From Lewinella sp. JB7 (GTDB taxonomy: Bacteria > Bacteroidota > Bacteroidia > Chitinophagales > Saprospiraceae): a stretch of 64,000 nt of DNA. The position numbers and the translations under genes are program-made. The notes under the pieces are model-generated. The model had not been told where the DNA came from. It worked only from the letters and a program-made list of their open reading frames with translations, and did no database searches. The stretch lies in the NCBI RefSeq assembly GCF_024297185.1, contig NZ_JANCTD010000001.1, positions 62,001 through 126,000 on the forward strand. The letters run 5' to 3'. Of the stretch, positions 45,065 through 54,439 are shown in pieces (positions within the stretch are counted from its first letter, which is position 1; every line of letters starts with the position of its first letter).

Positions 45065-45805
45065 ATGATGAGTAGACTTCTTTGGAGTTGCTACGTGATC
45101 GTAACGGTCTGGATAAGCGGGGTACTATCGAACACACTTCCGGGTGATGGACCAGTCCTGTTCGTAGGGATCAAAGCTCTCCTCTTCCTTCCGGTGTGCA
45201 TCTACTTATACCGTAGTATCCGTCTCCCCGACGGATGGAAGCACGGACCGTGGGACAGGAAGCTACTATTGCTGTTCGCGGGCTGGTTCTTCCTGTTCGT
45301 AGGTCTGCGTTTTGCTGTTGACAACATTGAAATAAGCTTCACGCTGCTCGCATACGCCGTGGTCACTACCCTGGTAATGGTGGCTCTCGAGGAACTGATA
45401 TTTCGCGGCATTACCTTTAGTAAGGGCGGAGGGGGCGCATCGATCAGGGGGAAGCAGTATGGTTCTTCGCTTTTATTCGCCCTGCTCCATGCATTTAATC
45501 TGCTCTACACCGGAAACTTGGGAGAGACCGTACATCAGATGGTGCTGGCTTTCGGAATGGGGATGTTTTTGTCGTCCGTCTATTTAAGGTACGGCCGGAT
45601 TCTGTACCCGATTGCTCTTCACTTTATGGTCAACGTAGTACCGGAGTATAAGATGCTGTTACATCGCCCCGCAATACATTGGTCATCCCTCAGTAACTAC
45701 AACTATACGCTGGACGAGCGTGTCCTTTTTAGCCTCGTGACGTGTATTGTCCTGACTGTAGTAGCACACTCCGTGCTCCCGGGTAAGCGACTCCCGCAGT
45801 CGTAA
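45065..45805 (+). CDS. CPBP-family intramembrane metalloprotease (possible immunity protein)
   Basis: A 246-residue membrane protein with about seven helices. The CPBP/Abi motifs are present: EELIFR (109-114), HAFN (142-145), and H186 with N190 in LHFMVN. This family includes prenyl-protein CAAX-type proteases and bacteriocin self-immunity proteins. Directly following three double-glycine peptides, immunity or peptide processing is the likeliest role. ATG 45065 was chosen because the upstream TTG 45005 would place the terminator-like hairpin inside the coding region. Confidence 0.82.
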   Translation: MMSRLLWSCYVIVTVWISGVLSNTLPGDGPVLFVGIKALLFLPVCIYLYRSIRLPDGWKHGPWDRKLLLLFAGWFFLFVGLRFAVDNIEISFTLLAYAVVTTLVMVALEELIFRGITFSKGGGGASIRGKQYGSSLLFALLHAFNLLYTGNLGETVHQMVLAFGMGMFLSSVYLRYGRILYPIALHFMVNVVPEYKMLLHRPAIHWSSLSNYNYTLDERVLFSLVTCIVLTVVAHSVLPGKRLPQS

Positions 45806-45956
45806 TGTTAATTTCACCGTATGGGAAAAGGCCCGCTAAGTAAGGCCGATCCGTCGGGGTGGCTTCGGTGCTAGGACATAGTATCTATATGCCCTTCGGT
45901 GCAGCACTAAATGGTGAAGGATATGCCACATACGCCGGCTTCGCGTCAGTGGTGCC

Positions 45957-45976
45957 GGACCCGCGCCCCGCCGCCC
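45957..45976 (+). repeat. Dispersed GC-rich element
   Basis: Reads GGACCCGCGCCCCGCCGCCC in the gap after the CPBP gene; nothing else was seen in that 260-base gap. Confidence 0.55.
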
Positions 45977-46065
45977 GTATCTTCCGTATGCCGGCGATTA
46001 ATCTATGAGTAAGGAGCACCAGGAGTAAGCTATATGTGCGTTGTCATACTGATCCACCGTATCCT

Positions 46066-46731
46066 ATGCTTCTACCGAACCGTTTGCTCGTGCTTATATG
46101 CTTATTGTTTACGTGTCTACCCCTGAGCGGTCAGAGTAGTACCGATGTATACCGGGAAGGTCTCGCGGACTGTCTGCCCGGTGATGACCTGCGAATGATT
46201 ACCGAGCTGTATACGGAAATCGATGCCTGGACGACCGAAGTGTTCAGGGTAGAAAATCCGTATTTCACGCTCGCCCTCCGGTACTGCACGGACCAGCTGG
46301 ACGAACGATTCTTCAGGGTCGCTGCCGGATCGCGCCTGGATAGTCTGATCCGCTCGGGAATGCAATCGAATCTCTGGAAAAGGCGAATGCTACCGGGAAC
46401 GAAGGATGATGCGGACGTGGACATGATCCCGCCCGGGGGGACTGTGTCGGCCCGCGATCCGGCTACGGCGGAACGGGTCACTTTCGATCCACGATCATCA
46501 TTTATCAACTGCTCAAAAGTATACACGCTCCACCCCGCCCTCGCGCGGATCTACCAGCGCTATGATGTATATCACGTAGCCGGCTCCAACGTGAAGTTGT
46601 GCGCGCTCATCGATTACCTGACCGCTGCCGACTACGAACTCAACTCCGTCAAATACTTTATCGCGCTGGACATCGTCCTGCAACGCATGCTGTTGGTCAA
46701 CGGATACGGCGACTTACTGGAAGAAGGCTAA
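46066..46731 (+). CDS. Exported protein of unknown function
   Basis: A 221-residue protein with a clear signal peptide (about 1-23, ending LSGQ). The mature part is mixed helical with four cysteines and no recognised domain. ATG 46066 was chosen because it begins the signal peptide; an in-frame GTG lies 30 bases upstream. It stands alone between the bacteriocin-like locus and the Tat oxidoreductase gene. Confidence 0.6.
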   Translation: MLLPNRLLVLICLLFTCLPLSGQSSTDVYREGLADCLPGDDLRMITELYTEIDAWTTEVFRVENPYFTLALRYCTDQLDERFFRVAAGSRLDSLIRSGMQSNLWKRRMLPGTKDDADVDMIPPGGTVSARDPATAERVTFDPRSSFINCSKVYTLHPALARIYQRYDVYHVAGSNVKLCALIDYLTAADYELNSVKYFIALDIVLQRMLLVNGYGDLLEEG

Positions 46732-46828
46732 CGATACGCTTTGCCGGGTCGGAAGCGCCCCGCTACCCCGATTTCCCTCGCATACCGTTTCTTACGGTCC
46801 GATCTGTAAGCCAAACCCCACTCCGCGC

Positions 46829-48217
46829 ATGCCCACCCGCTCCCGCCGTCATTTTCTCCGCCAACTTTCTACCGGACTGCTCGCCGCGCCACTGCTTTCC
46901 GAATCCGCGGCGGCGAGCACGCTGGCGGCACCCCGGATGTCACTGGCGGCAAACGACCGAATCAATCTGGCCTGTATCGGACTCGGTATTCAGGGGTTTA
47001 GTGACCTGCGGGCCGCCCTTCAGGTCCCGGGCGTGCAACTGGTCGCGGCCTGCGATCTTTATACCGGCCACCTGGAGCGGGCGCGGGAAGTGTATGGCGA
47101 GGACGTTTTTCTCACCCGCGATTACCGCGAGATCCTGTCGCGGCCCGATGTGGACGCCGTCATCGTGGCCACCCCTGATCACTGGCACGATACCATCACC
47201 ATCGCGGCCCTCGACGCCGGTAAGCACGTATACTGCGAGAAACCCCTGGTCCAACAGCTTGGGGAGGGGCAGGCGGTACTCGAGGCCGAACGCCGCAGTC
47301 CGGGTATTTTGATCGTGGGTAGCCAGCGGGTCAGTTCCGTCCTTACCGAACAGGCTCGCGAAATCTACCGCCGCGGCGACCTCGGACAACTCGTATTGGT
47401 GGAAACCTTTAACGACCGTTTCAGCGCTCTCGGGGCCTGGCAGTACTCTATCCCCCGCGACGCCTCGCCGGCCACCGTCGACTGGGATACTTTCCTGAAG
47501 GATACCGGCGACCGGCCCTTCGACGCCAAACGCTTCTTCCGCTGGCGCAACTACCGCGATTACGGGACGGGCGTAGCCGGCGACCTCTTCGTACACCTCT
47601 TCTCCGGCAGTCACCGCATCCTCGACTCGCTGGGGCCGGAGCGCATCTACGCGACCGGGGGGCTCCGCTACTGGGACGACGGCCGGGACGTGCCCGATGT
47701 CTTCATTGCCAGCTGCGACTACGGCGAGCAACCGGGTCATCCGGCCTTCAATATGCAACTGCGCGTGAACTTCGTGGATGGCGGCGGCGGCGGTTCACGC
47801 ACCCGCTTCGTGGGTACGGAAGGCAGTCTGGAGATCAGCGGCAACAGCATTACCCTGAACCGCAAAACGCTCCCCGCCGCCCCCGGCTACGGGGGTTGGG
47901 ATACCTACGATACGTTTCCGCAGGCCACGCGCGCGGAGTTTGAGGCGTGGTACCGCAGCGCGTATCCCCCCTCTCCGCCGACGGTGGTCGGGCCCACCGA
48001 GTGGACCTACCGCGCGCCGGAGGGCTACAGCGACCACGTTCATCACTTCGTTAACTGGTTCGACGCCATACGCAACGACGGGACGGTCGTAGAAGACGGC
48101 GCTTTCGGGTTCCGTGCCGCCGCCCCCTCCCTGGCCGCCAACCAGAGTTACTTCGAACGGCGCGTAGTGGAATGGGATCCGGTGAAGATGCGGGGGGATA
48201 GCGAGGGTCCAAAGTAA
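46829..48217 (+). CDS. Gfo/Idh/MocA-family oxidoreductase, Tat-exported
   Basis: A 462-residue NAD(P)-dependent oxidoreductase. The N-terminus has the twin-arginine motif SRRHFLRQ and an Ala-rich region, so it is probably exported folded with its cofactor. The Rossmann motif is IGLGIQG, and the cofactor/catalytic EKP motif occurs in VYCEKPLV. The C-terminal beta domain follows. Tat-exported members often act on sugars or glycosidic substrates in the periplasm; the substrate here is unknown. Confidence 0.87.
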   Translation: MPTRSRRHFLRQLSTGLLAAPLLSESAAASTLAAPRMSLAANDRINLACIGLGIQGFSDLRAALQVPGVQLVAACDLYTGHLERAREVYGEDVFLTRDYREILSRPDVDAVIVATPDHWHDTITIAALDAGKHVYCEKPLVQQLGEGQAVLEAERRSPGILIVGSQRVSSVLTEQAREIYRRGDLGQLVLVETFNDRFSALGAWQYSIPRDASPATVDWDTFLKDTGDRPFDAKRFFRWRNYRDYGTGVAGDLFVHLFSGSHRILDSLGPERIYATGGLRYWDDGRDVPDVFIASCDYGEQPGHPAFNMQLRVNFVDGGGGGSRTRFVGTEGSLEISGNSITLNRKTLPAAPGYGGWDTYDTFPQATRAEFEAWYRSAYPPSPPTVVGPTEWTYRAPEGYSDHVHHFVNWFDAIRNDGTVVEDGAFGFRAAAPSLAANQSYFERRVVEWDPVKMRGDSEGPK

Positions 48218-48270
48218 GCGGTAGCGCCTCTGAAGTACAACCTTCGTTGAGTTCCGCTCTCCCCAGAAAT

Positions 48271-48308
48271 GAAGAAACCGAAAGCGAGGGTTCGCTTCCG
48301 GTCTCTTC
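48271..48308. terminator. Bidirectional hairpin between convergent genes
   Basis: GAAGAAACCGAAAGCGA pairs with TCGCTTCCGGTCTCTTC with a few G-U or single mismatches around a GGGT loop. It lies 53 bases after the Gfo/Idh stop and 33 bases after the small leftward gene. Confidence 0.6.
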
Positions 48309-48340
48309 ATACTTACCGCGGGGGTGTCCGTTAGGGTCGA

Positions 48341-48496
48341 CTACTTCTTGTCGCCCTTCTTGTCGGCGCTTTTGCTGCCGCCCGACTTCGAGTCGCCCGA
48401 CTTGGAGCCGCTTTTGCTCTCGCCACTCTTAGCCCCGGAAGCAGATTTGTCGGTTTTACCCGGGGACTTTTTGGAATCATTTGATTGCTTAGCCAT
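48341..48496 (-). CDS. Small Lys/Ser/Gly-rich disordered protein
   Basis: A 51-residue reading frame from ATG 48496 to TAG 48341, beginning MAKQSNDSKKSPGK. It is built almost only from Lys, Ser, Gly, Asp and Ala in SKSG-like repeats, is strongly basic and should be disordered. A terminator-like hairpin follows. Low-complexity composition could reflect repeat expansion, but the intact frame, ATG start and downstream hairpin support a real gene. A nucleic-acid-binding or stress role is possible; nothing in the sequence proves it. Confidence 0.55.
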   Translation of the reverse strand: MAKQSNDSKKSPGKTDKSASGAKSGESKSGSKSGDSKSGGSKSADKKGDKK

Positions 48497-48689
48497 TACA
48501 GGTGTGATTATGATCGACAGTGAATTCCGTCAACCGTGAATGATAGTGGTAGAATCCACCTGATTGCTGATTTGTTTGAAAAAAATACGGTCGGGCAGAC
48601 AAAAAATTGGGCGATGCCGAAATAATCAGAATACCCGGTAGATTCACCTTGACCCCTTCGTGTCGCGCCAGTTAGCAGTGCCGTCTTGA

Positions 48690-50354
48690 CTACTGCATCC
48701 CCGCCCTGATCTTTGCCCGCACGGCTCTGGCACGTTCCCCCGCGGGGCCCGTCGGATCGAGGGCGATTGCCCGTTCGTAGTGCTCCAGGGCGCGGATGGT
48801 GTCGCCAGACTTCCAATATGCTTCGGCCAGGCTGTTCCAAACGTCAGGGCTATTGGGGAACAGCTCGGCGTTCAGTTGGAAGACCATGACCGCCGCTTCC
48901 CCCGCTCCCTGCTCGAGCAGCAAGTGGCCCGTGCGGTCGAAGTTGCGTTCGAAGGGATAGTAGTCGTAGCGGGGATCTTGCACCAGACGATGGGCTTCCG
49001 TGCGGACTTCGGCCAGTTTGCCGGCCTTGTATAGCTCCTCGAGGTGGTGCATGGGGTCCGTCAGGTCGATCTCCCCGTCGTAGCGTAGAATAGCGGCCAG
49101 GGCCGGATCGCGGTTGTCGCGGTAGTCGGCGAACGTCATACCGACGGCCAGGTGGGGAGCCAGCCAGTCGTCGTTTTCCCACTGCGGCTTATCCTGCCAC
49201 CAGGCGAAGGAGAGGCGGGGGCGCAGGTGACTGTTGGGGAGCTCCGTGGGCCGGTTGTCACCGTAAAAATTAACGTTCTCCGCGGTGGGCTCTCCCACGA
49301 AAATAGCGTTGGTGTAGTGGTGCAACTCGTTTACGAGGTTCTGGGCCGCGGAGAAGGTGCGCCGCCCGATGATCACGAAAAGCTTCCCTGGCTGGTCGAT
49401 CTTTTCGGTCCGGATGATGCCCCGTACCACGTCCTTATTCTTGTAGTTATTGCCGCCGCCGTTCAGGCGTACGTCGAGGACCAGCCGCTCTACATCGTTC
49501 GTTTCCACGAAGCGAAACACTTCCGCGTAGAAATCCGACAATCCCTGCCCACTGTCATCCTCCACCTGACTTTGCCGCACGTACACCGTTTTACTGTCGG
49601 CCAGGTAAGTGTAGTAATAGATCCGGTCGAGCTCGGCCAGCCAGGCCGGGGTCGTTGTGTTGTCGCGGGCATCCAGCCAGTGATCGTCTTCCTGTATCAG
49701 GCCGTACCGGAGGGGAGAAGCGGGCGCGGACGCGGGAGCAAAGGATACCTCGTACGGTGCTCCTTCCCGGGCGAGGGTCAGGGTGATCTCTCCTTGTAGT
49801 GAATCGATTACCCCCTGCGCATGCAGAACAGCCGGGGTTCCGAGGTAGTGCACCGCGGAGGCTTTGAAGAACTGTTCGTTTTCTACGGAGACGACGGGCC
49901 GTACCGCCTCCAGCGCCTCTTCCACCGGGACGCCGGCCACGTGGGTGACCCGGGCACCGACCGCCTCCGCGTAATCGCGGTGGGCGCCCTGCACGTACAC
50001 CCCGTCCGCGAACCAGTACAGATTGTACGGCATTTGCCGGAAACCGTAGGGGTTGCCGGGGTCCCAGCCCGTCAGCCAGAGATTGGTGTGCCCGTATCCG
50101 AACAGCGCTACCAGGCGCGCCAGCCCGACGATGACCTCGTGGTCGTCAAGGGCGGGAAGGTCAGCATGGAGCTTTTCGACCGCCGCATCGAACGCTTCGG
50201 CGCTTACCTTCTTAAAGAGAAAGGGATAATCGGTGTGTACCGTCTCCTGGAGGAAGCGAAGGTCCTGCCGCCACTCCGCGGGGGTCAGGTCGATCTGGGC
50301 CGTCGCGGAAGCCGACGCGCAAAGCAGGATAAGCGTAAGTAAGGTATGTCGCAT
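48690..50354 (-). CDS. S41-family peptidase with C-terminal TPR repeats
   Basis: A 554-residue exported protease. Signal peptide at 1-20 (ending ATAQ); an N-terminal helical region; a PDZ-like segment (about 115-215); the tail-specific-protease core with VLDVRLNGGGNN (292-303) and the nucleophile S335 in GRRTFSAAQN; and C-terminal TPR-like repeats (about 455-550). ATG 50354 begins the signal peptide. Residues 206-215 (FAPASAPASP) are encoded by a copy of the dispersed GC-rich element, an in-frame insertion relative to the expected fold. Confidence 0.85.
   Translation of the reverse strand: MRHTLLTLILLCASASATAQIDLTPAEWRQDLRFLQETVHTDYPFLFKKVSAEAFDAAVEKLHADLPALDDHEVIVGLARLVALFGYGHTNLWLTGWDPGNPYGFRQMPYNLYWFADGVYVQGAHRDYAEAVGARVTHVAGVPVEEALEAVRPVVSVENEQFFKASAVHYLGTPAVLHAQGVIDSLQGEITLTLAREGAPYEVSFAPASAPASPLRYGLIQEDDHWLDARDNTTTPAWLAELDRIYYYTYLADSKTVYVRQSQVEDDSGQGLSDFYAEVFRFVETNDVERLVLDVRLNGGGNNYKNKDVVRGIIRTEKIDQPGKLFVIIGRRTFSAAQNLVNELHHYTNAIFVGEPTAENVNFYGDNRPTELPNSHLRPRLSFAWWQDKPQWENDDWLAPHLAVGMTFADYRDNRDPALAAILRYDGEIDLTDPMHHLEELYKAGKLAEVRTEAHRLVQDPRYDYYPFERNFDRTGHLLLEQGAGEAAVMVFQLNAELFPNSPDVWNSLAEAYWKSGDTIRALEHYERAIALDPTGPAGERARAVRAKIRAGMQ
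49720..49740 (-). repeat. Dispersed GC-rich element inside the S41 peptidase gene
   Basis: Plus strand reads GCGGGCGCGGACGCGGGAGC; it encodes the Ala/Pro/Ser-rich loop around residue 210 of the peptidase. Confidence 0.4.
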
Positions 50355-50559
50355 GGAAAAACAATTTGCATCGAGCCCCTCACCCCCCGCAAGATCGGTC
50401 CTTACCGCTAAACCGACGAGTTTGCCCACGACCGCTTGTGCTTCCCGGGTCGACGATGGTACCTTATCCGCTATGCGCGGTAGCGCATTTCCGCACGGAG
50501 GTGATGGCAGGGAATGGAATGCTATACCGGGACTCATGGCTGTTTGTCCTCACCGCCCC

Positions 50560-50579
50560 GCTCCCGCGCCCCGCCGCCC
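50560..50579 (+). repeat. Dispersed GC-rich element
   Basis: Reads GCTCCCGCGCCCCGCCGCCC, in the divergent gap between the S41 peptidase and the NAD(P)-dependent reductase. Confidence 0.6.
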
Positions 50580-50653
50580 GGAGATATCGTTTTCCCCGTG
50601 GGCATGAACATTCGTCCCTCCGCTTACGAATAGCTACGCAGAACGCATCAATT

Positions 50654-51706
50654 ATGACACCAATCGACCGTAGCCGCCCCGTCATGGTCACCGGCGCTAC
50701 CGGCTACGTAGCCAGCTGGCTGGTCAAGCGGCTCCTCGACGAGGGACTGACCGTGCACGCGCCCGTCCGGAACCCCCGCGCGCCGGAAAAAGTAGCCCAC
50801 CTGGATGCCCTCGCAAACAGCACGCCCGGTCGGATCCGCTACTTCCACGCCGATCTGCTCGAAGCGGGTTCCTACGCGGAAGCTATGGCGGATTGCCAAC
50901 TGGTTTTCCACACGGCTTCCCCCTTTACTCAGCATTCCGAACACCCCGAACAGGAATTGCTCCGCCCCGCCGTCGAAGGCACTAAGAACGTGCTCGAACA
51001 GGCCAACCGAACCGCCTCCGTCCGGCGTGTCGTGCTTACCAGCAGCACCGCCGCCATCGGCGCCGACGCTACCGATAGTCGTCGGGGGAGTCTCACCGAG
51101 GCCGACTGGAACACCTCGGCCAGTCTCGAATACCAACCCTACGCCTTCTCCAAGACCGTGGCCGAACGGACCGCCTGGGACATCGCCCATGCCCAGGACC
51201 GCTGGGACCTGGTCGTGATCAATCCCTGCCTGGTTATGGGGCCCGCCCTCAATCCGGTCAGCGGTACATCCGAAAGCCTCCGCCTCCTCAGGAAAATGGG
51301 GAGCGGGGAACTTAAATTCGGGGTGCCCCGCGTCGGAATCGGACTGGTCGACGTGCGCGACGTCGCCGAAGCCCACTACGCCGCCGGTTTCCGGCCCGCC
51401 GCCGCCGGCCGCTACCTCACCTGCGGGCACTGTACCGACTTCGTAGAGCTGACCGCGGCCCTGCAACCCAAATACGGCGACGAGTATCCCATTCCCTCCC
51501 GCTCCGTACCGAAGTGGCTGCTGCGGTTAATCGGTCCGCTGGTCGATCCCGCCCTTACCCGGCGCTTCGTGCGCGAGAACGTAGACGTGGACTGGCGGGC
51601 GGACAACGGAAAGGTCCGTCGCGAACTGGGGGTAAGCTTCCGTCCGCTCCGGGAAACTATGGAAGAGGCCTTCGGGACCCTTGTGGAAGCCGGCGTGATG
51701 GACTAG
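50654..51706 (+). CDS. NAD(P)-dependent reductase, dihydroflavonol-4-reductase/aldehyde-reductase-like
   Basis: A 350-residue extended-SDR enzyme. The nucleotide motif VTGATGYVASW is at 12-22, the catalytic Tyr and Lys are in PYAFSKTVAE, and LTSSTAAIG provides the Ser/Thr. This pattern is that of bacterial dihydroflavonol-reductase-like or aldehyde reductases; the substrate is probably a small carbonyl compound. ATG 50654 directly precedes the Rossmann fold; the open frame extends upstream but into non-conserved, repeat-containing sequence. Confidence 0.85.
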   Translation: MTPIDRSRPVMVTGATGYVASWLVKRLLDEGLTVHAPVRNPRAPEKVAHLDALANSTPGRIRYFHADLLEAGSYAEAMADCQLVFHTASPFTQHSEHPEQELLRPAVEGTKNVLEQANRTASVRRVVLTSSTAAIGADATDSRRGSLTEADWNTSASLEYQPYAFSKTVAERTAWDIAHAQDRWDLVVINPCLVMGPALNPVSGTSESLRLLRKMGSGELKFGVPRVGIGLVDVRDVAEAHYAAGFRPAAAGRYLTCGHCTDFVELTAALQPKYGDEYPIPSRSVPKWLLRLIGPLVDPALTRRFVRENVDVDWRADNGKVRRELGVSFRPLRETMEEAFGTLVEAGVMD

Positions 51707-51759
51707 TGCGGCCCGTGAAATTCCCCTACCTTAAGGGACCACCAACCGCGGAGCACGCC

Positions 51760-52095
51760 ATGGAATCGGAAGAAGACATCAAGCAACACCTGTATCGCTA
51801 CGCCCGGGTATATGCCTTCACCCAGGGTTATCAGTTCGGGGCCGGCGCCACCCACGACGTGGAGGATATGTCCGGGGCGGCCGCCCGAAACATCCTGGCA
51901 CCACCGCCGCAATTTGCGAATGCCGACCGTGCCCAACTCGTGCGGATCGCGGAGAAGCAACTCGGCATCCTGGTCGACCATATGATCATCGCCCGGGGGG
52001 AGGTGTACGCCGGGGGAGAGAAGATGAACGTCATCGGGGAAGAAACCCTGGCGTGGGCAAGGAACATCCTCTGTCCGATGTGGCCCATCTGCTAA
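51760..52095 (+). CDS. Small protein of unknown function
   Basis: A 111-residue soluble protein without recognised domain. It starts MESEEDIKQHLYRYARVYAF and is helical, with a Cys near the C-terminus (CPMWPIC). ATG 51760 was chosen; an in-frame GTG at 51715 would add 15 residues. The next gene, a small membrane protein, starts 10 bases after the stop, so the two are probably one unit. Confidence 0.6.
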   Translation: MESEEDIKQHLYRYARVYAFTQGYQFGAGATHDVEDMSGAAARNILAPPPQFANADRAQLVRIAEKQLGILVDHMIIARGEVYAGGEKMNVIGEETLAWARNILCPMWPIC

Positions 52096-52105
52096 GTCGT
52101 CGGTC

Positions 52106-52480
52106 ATGCGGGAGCAACGGAAGAAAGCATTCGATTTTGCCGCGGAGAGCACGAAATTGCTGATCACCCTGTCGACCGGCATGATCGCGCTCACCATCAC
52201 CTTCTCCCAGGCGTTCATCTCCGATACGGCGAAGGCTACGCTATGGCCTCTACTGGTCGCCTGGGCGTGCTACCTGGTATCGGTCGTTTTCGGAATAGCG
52301 ACCATGCTGTCCCTCACCGGCACGCTTTCGGAAGTTAACTCCGCCGACGAGACCGGTGCGAGCGAGCCTTCGGTGTACGCGCCGAGCATTACGGGTAAGT
52401 CCCTGTTACAGATCGCTTTCTTTTTGTTGGCCCTGGCCTTCACTTGCGTACACGGCTGCGTATCGATCACCAACGGATAA
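52106..52480 (+). CDS. Small three-helix membrane protein
   Basis: A 124-residue protein with membrane helices at about 16-38, 47-70 and 98-118. The start (KKAFDFAAESTKLLITLSTG) is a charged helix running into the first membrane segment, a layout seen in several bacterial membrane-effector-like families, but no specific family is recognised. It is paired with the unknown gene upstream. Confidence 0.6.
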   Translation: MREQRKKAFDFAAESTKLLITLSTGMIALTITFSQAFISDTAKATLWPLLVAWACYLVSVVFGIATMLSLTGTLSEVNSADETGASEPSVYAPSITGKSLLQIAFFLLALAFTCVHGCVSITNG

Positions 52481-52603
52481 TAAAACAGCAGCACGATTGG
52501 TATTTTTTCTGCCGGTGTAGGTTAACTGGGCGGGGGCTTTGCGGACAGTCCTTACTTTGGTTGCTTCCCGCCGCGGTACTAATCACCCGAACGTCTTCTC
52601 CTA

Positions 52604-54430
52604 ATGCGACCATCCCTGCAAGCCTGCGTGCTTTCGCTCCTCATCCTTATGCTGCTTACCGATTGCGCGACGAAGTCCGTCGGCCGGAAAGGTAGTCCCG
52701 ACCGACCGAACGTGATCATCGTCATCACGGACGACCAGGGCTACGGCGACATGGGACATACGGGCAACCCCCTCATTCAGACGCCCGCGATCGACCGCTT
52801 CGCCACCCAGTCCGTAAACCTCACTAACTACCACGTGGGGACCACCTGCGCGCCGACCCGCGCCGGTCTGCTGACTGGCCGCAACGCAAATCGGAACGGT
52901 GTCTGGCATACCATTATGGGGGCCTCCCTGCTCAACAAGCGGGAAACGACCCTGGCCGATGTTTTTCGGAGGAGTGGCTACTCTACTGGTATGTTCGGCA
53001 AATGGCATTTGGGGGACAACCACCCCTTCCTGCCCCAGGATCGCGGCTTCGATGAGGCTTTCTACCACGGCGGCGGCGGCGTCGGCCAGACGCCCGACTA
53101 CTGGAACAACGATTACTTCGACGATACCTATTTCCACAACGGCGAGCCCGAGCAGCGGTCCGGCTACTGCACCGATGTCTGGTTCGACGAGGCGATGCGG
53201 TTCATAACGGATAAGCAGGACGATCCCTTCCTCTGTTACCTCAGTCTGAACGCCCCCCACGGCCCCTACAACGTGCGGGAAGAGTACTACAATCGTTACC
53301 GCGATACGGAGGGCATCACCGAAACGCAGAAGCGGTTCTACGGCATGATCACCAACATCGACGACAACTTCGCCCGCCTCCTTCGTCACCTGGACCAGCT
53401 GGGCATCTCCGAAAACACGATAATTATCTTCACCACCGACAATGGCACCGCGGCGGGCTACCGACGGGATCCGCGGACGGATCAAATCATGGGATTCAAC
53501 GCCGAGATGCGGGGCACGAAGGGTAGTGAGTACGACGGCGGCCACCGGGTGCCCTTCATCATTCGGTGGCCGGCCGGTGGACTTTCCGGCGGACGCAAAC
53601 TCTCCGGCCTCACCGCCCACGTCGACGTACTACCCACCCTGGCTACGCTGACCGGACAGACGTTCCGACCGGACAATACCCTCGACGGCACCGACATCAG
53701 CGGCTACCTGCTCGGCCGGCACGAGGCACCGGAACGCCTGCTGGTCACCGACACCCAGCGCGTACCCTGGCCCGTAAAGGGAAAGAACAGCTGCGTGATG
53801 GAAGGGCAGTGGCGGCTCGTCAGCGGGAGCGAACTGTACGAGGTGAGCGAAGACCCCGGGCAGACCACCAACGTAGCCGATGCCTACCCGGAGCGGGTGG
53901 AGCGGATGAATGCCTTCTACGAGGACTGGTGGGCGGACGTAATTTCGGAAACCGAGCTTTCCACCATCGAACTGGGCGGCACCGCGAAGCCGGATGTGAT
54001 CACCTGTCACGATGCCCGCATCATGGAGGGAACGCCCCCCTGGAACCAAATGCTAATCCGCCGGGGAGAGCCCATGAAGCTGGCCCCCTACGCCGTCGAT
54101 TTCGTGCGTGGTGGCACCTACCGCTTCGAACTGCGTCGCTATCCGTTGGAGAGTGGACTGGCGCTCGGCGCGGCTGCCCACGACAGTATCCCCCCGACAC
54201 CCTATACGGACGCTCGCATCCGGGGCCGGTCGATGTCCTTCCGGCAGGCGCACCTCCGCATCGGCGACCGTACTTATTCGGCCGACGCAAACGACGGTGC
54301 CGACGCCGCCGTCATCGAAGCCGAAGTGCCGGCGGGTAAGGCGGAGCTACTGGCCTACTTCGACCTGACCGACGGCGGTCAGAGCAATGCTTTTTACGTG
54401 TACGTGGAGTGGGTGGGGCCCGGTAAGTAA
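52604..54430 (+). CDS. Sulfatase (arylsulfatase family)
   Basis: A 608-residue type I sulfatase. The signature CAPTRAGLLTGR places the formylglycine-forming cysteine at C82; D43 and D44 in ITDDQGYGDMG are metal ligands, and KWHLG follows. The signal sequence ends LLTDC (C21), so it is probably a lipoprotein in the envelope. A C-terminal beta domain completes the usual length. It presumably removes sulfate from algal or host glycans or other sulfate esters. The maturation enzyme is not in the window. Confidence 0.9.
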   Translation: MRPSLQACVLSLLILMLLTDCATKSVGRKGSPDRPNVIIVITDDQGYGDMGHTGNPLIQTPAIDRFATQSVNLTNYHVGTTCAPTRAGLLTGRNANRNGVWHTIMGASLLNKRETTLADVFRRSGYSTGMFGKWHLGDNHPFLPQDRGFDEAFYHGGGGVGQTPDYWNNDYFDDTYFHNGEPEQRSGYCTDVWFDEAMRFITDKQDDPFLCYLSLNAPHGPYNVREEYYNRYRDTEGITETQKRFYGMITNIDDNFARLLRHLDQLGISENTIIIFTTDNGTAAGYRRDPRTDQIMGFNAEMRGTKGSEYDGGHRVPFIIRWPAGGLSGGRKLSGLTAHVDVLPTLATLTGQTFRPDNTLDGTDISGYLLGRHEAPERLLVTDTQRVPWPVKGKNSCVMEGQWRLVSGSELYEVSEDPGQTTNVADAYPERVERMNAFYEDWWADVISETELSTIELGGTAKPDVITCHDARIMEGTPPWNQMLIRRGEPMKLAPYAVDFVRGGTYRFELRRYPLESGLALGAAAHDSIPPTPYTDARIRGRSMSFRQAHLRIGDRTYSADANDGADAAVIEAEVPAGKAELLAYFDLTDGGQSNAFYVYVEWVGPGK

Positions 54431-54439
54431 TATTTTTCT

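Noticed and set aside
50366-50653. N-terminal extension of the NAD(P)-dependent reductase
   Set aside because: The open frame runs upstream through repeat-bearing intergenic DNA; the Rossmann fold begins right after ATG 50654.
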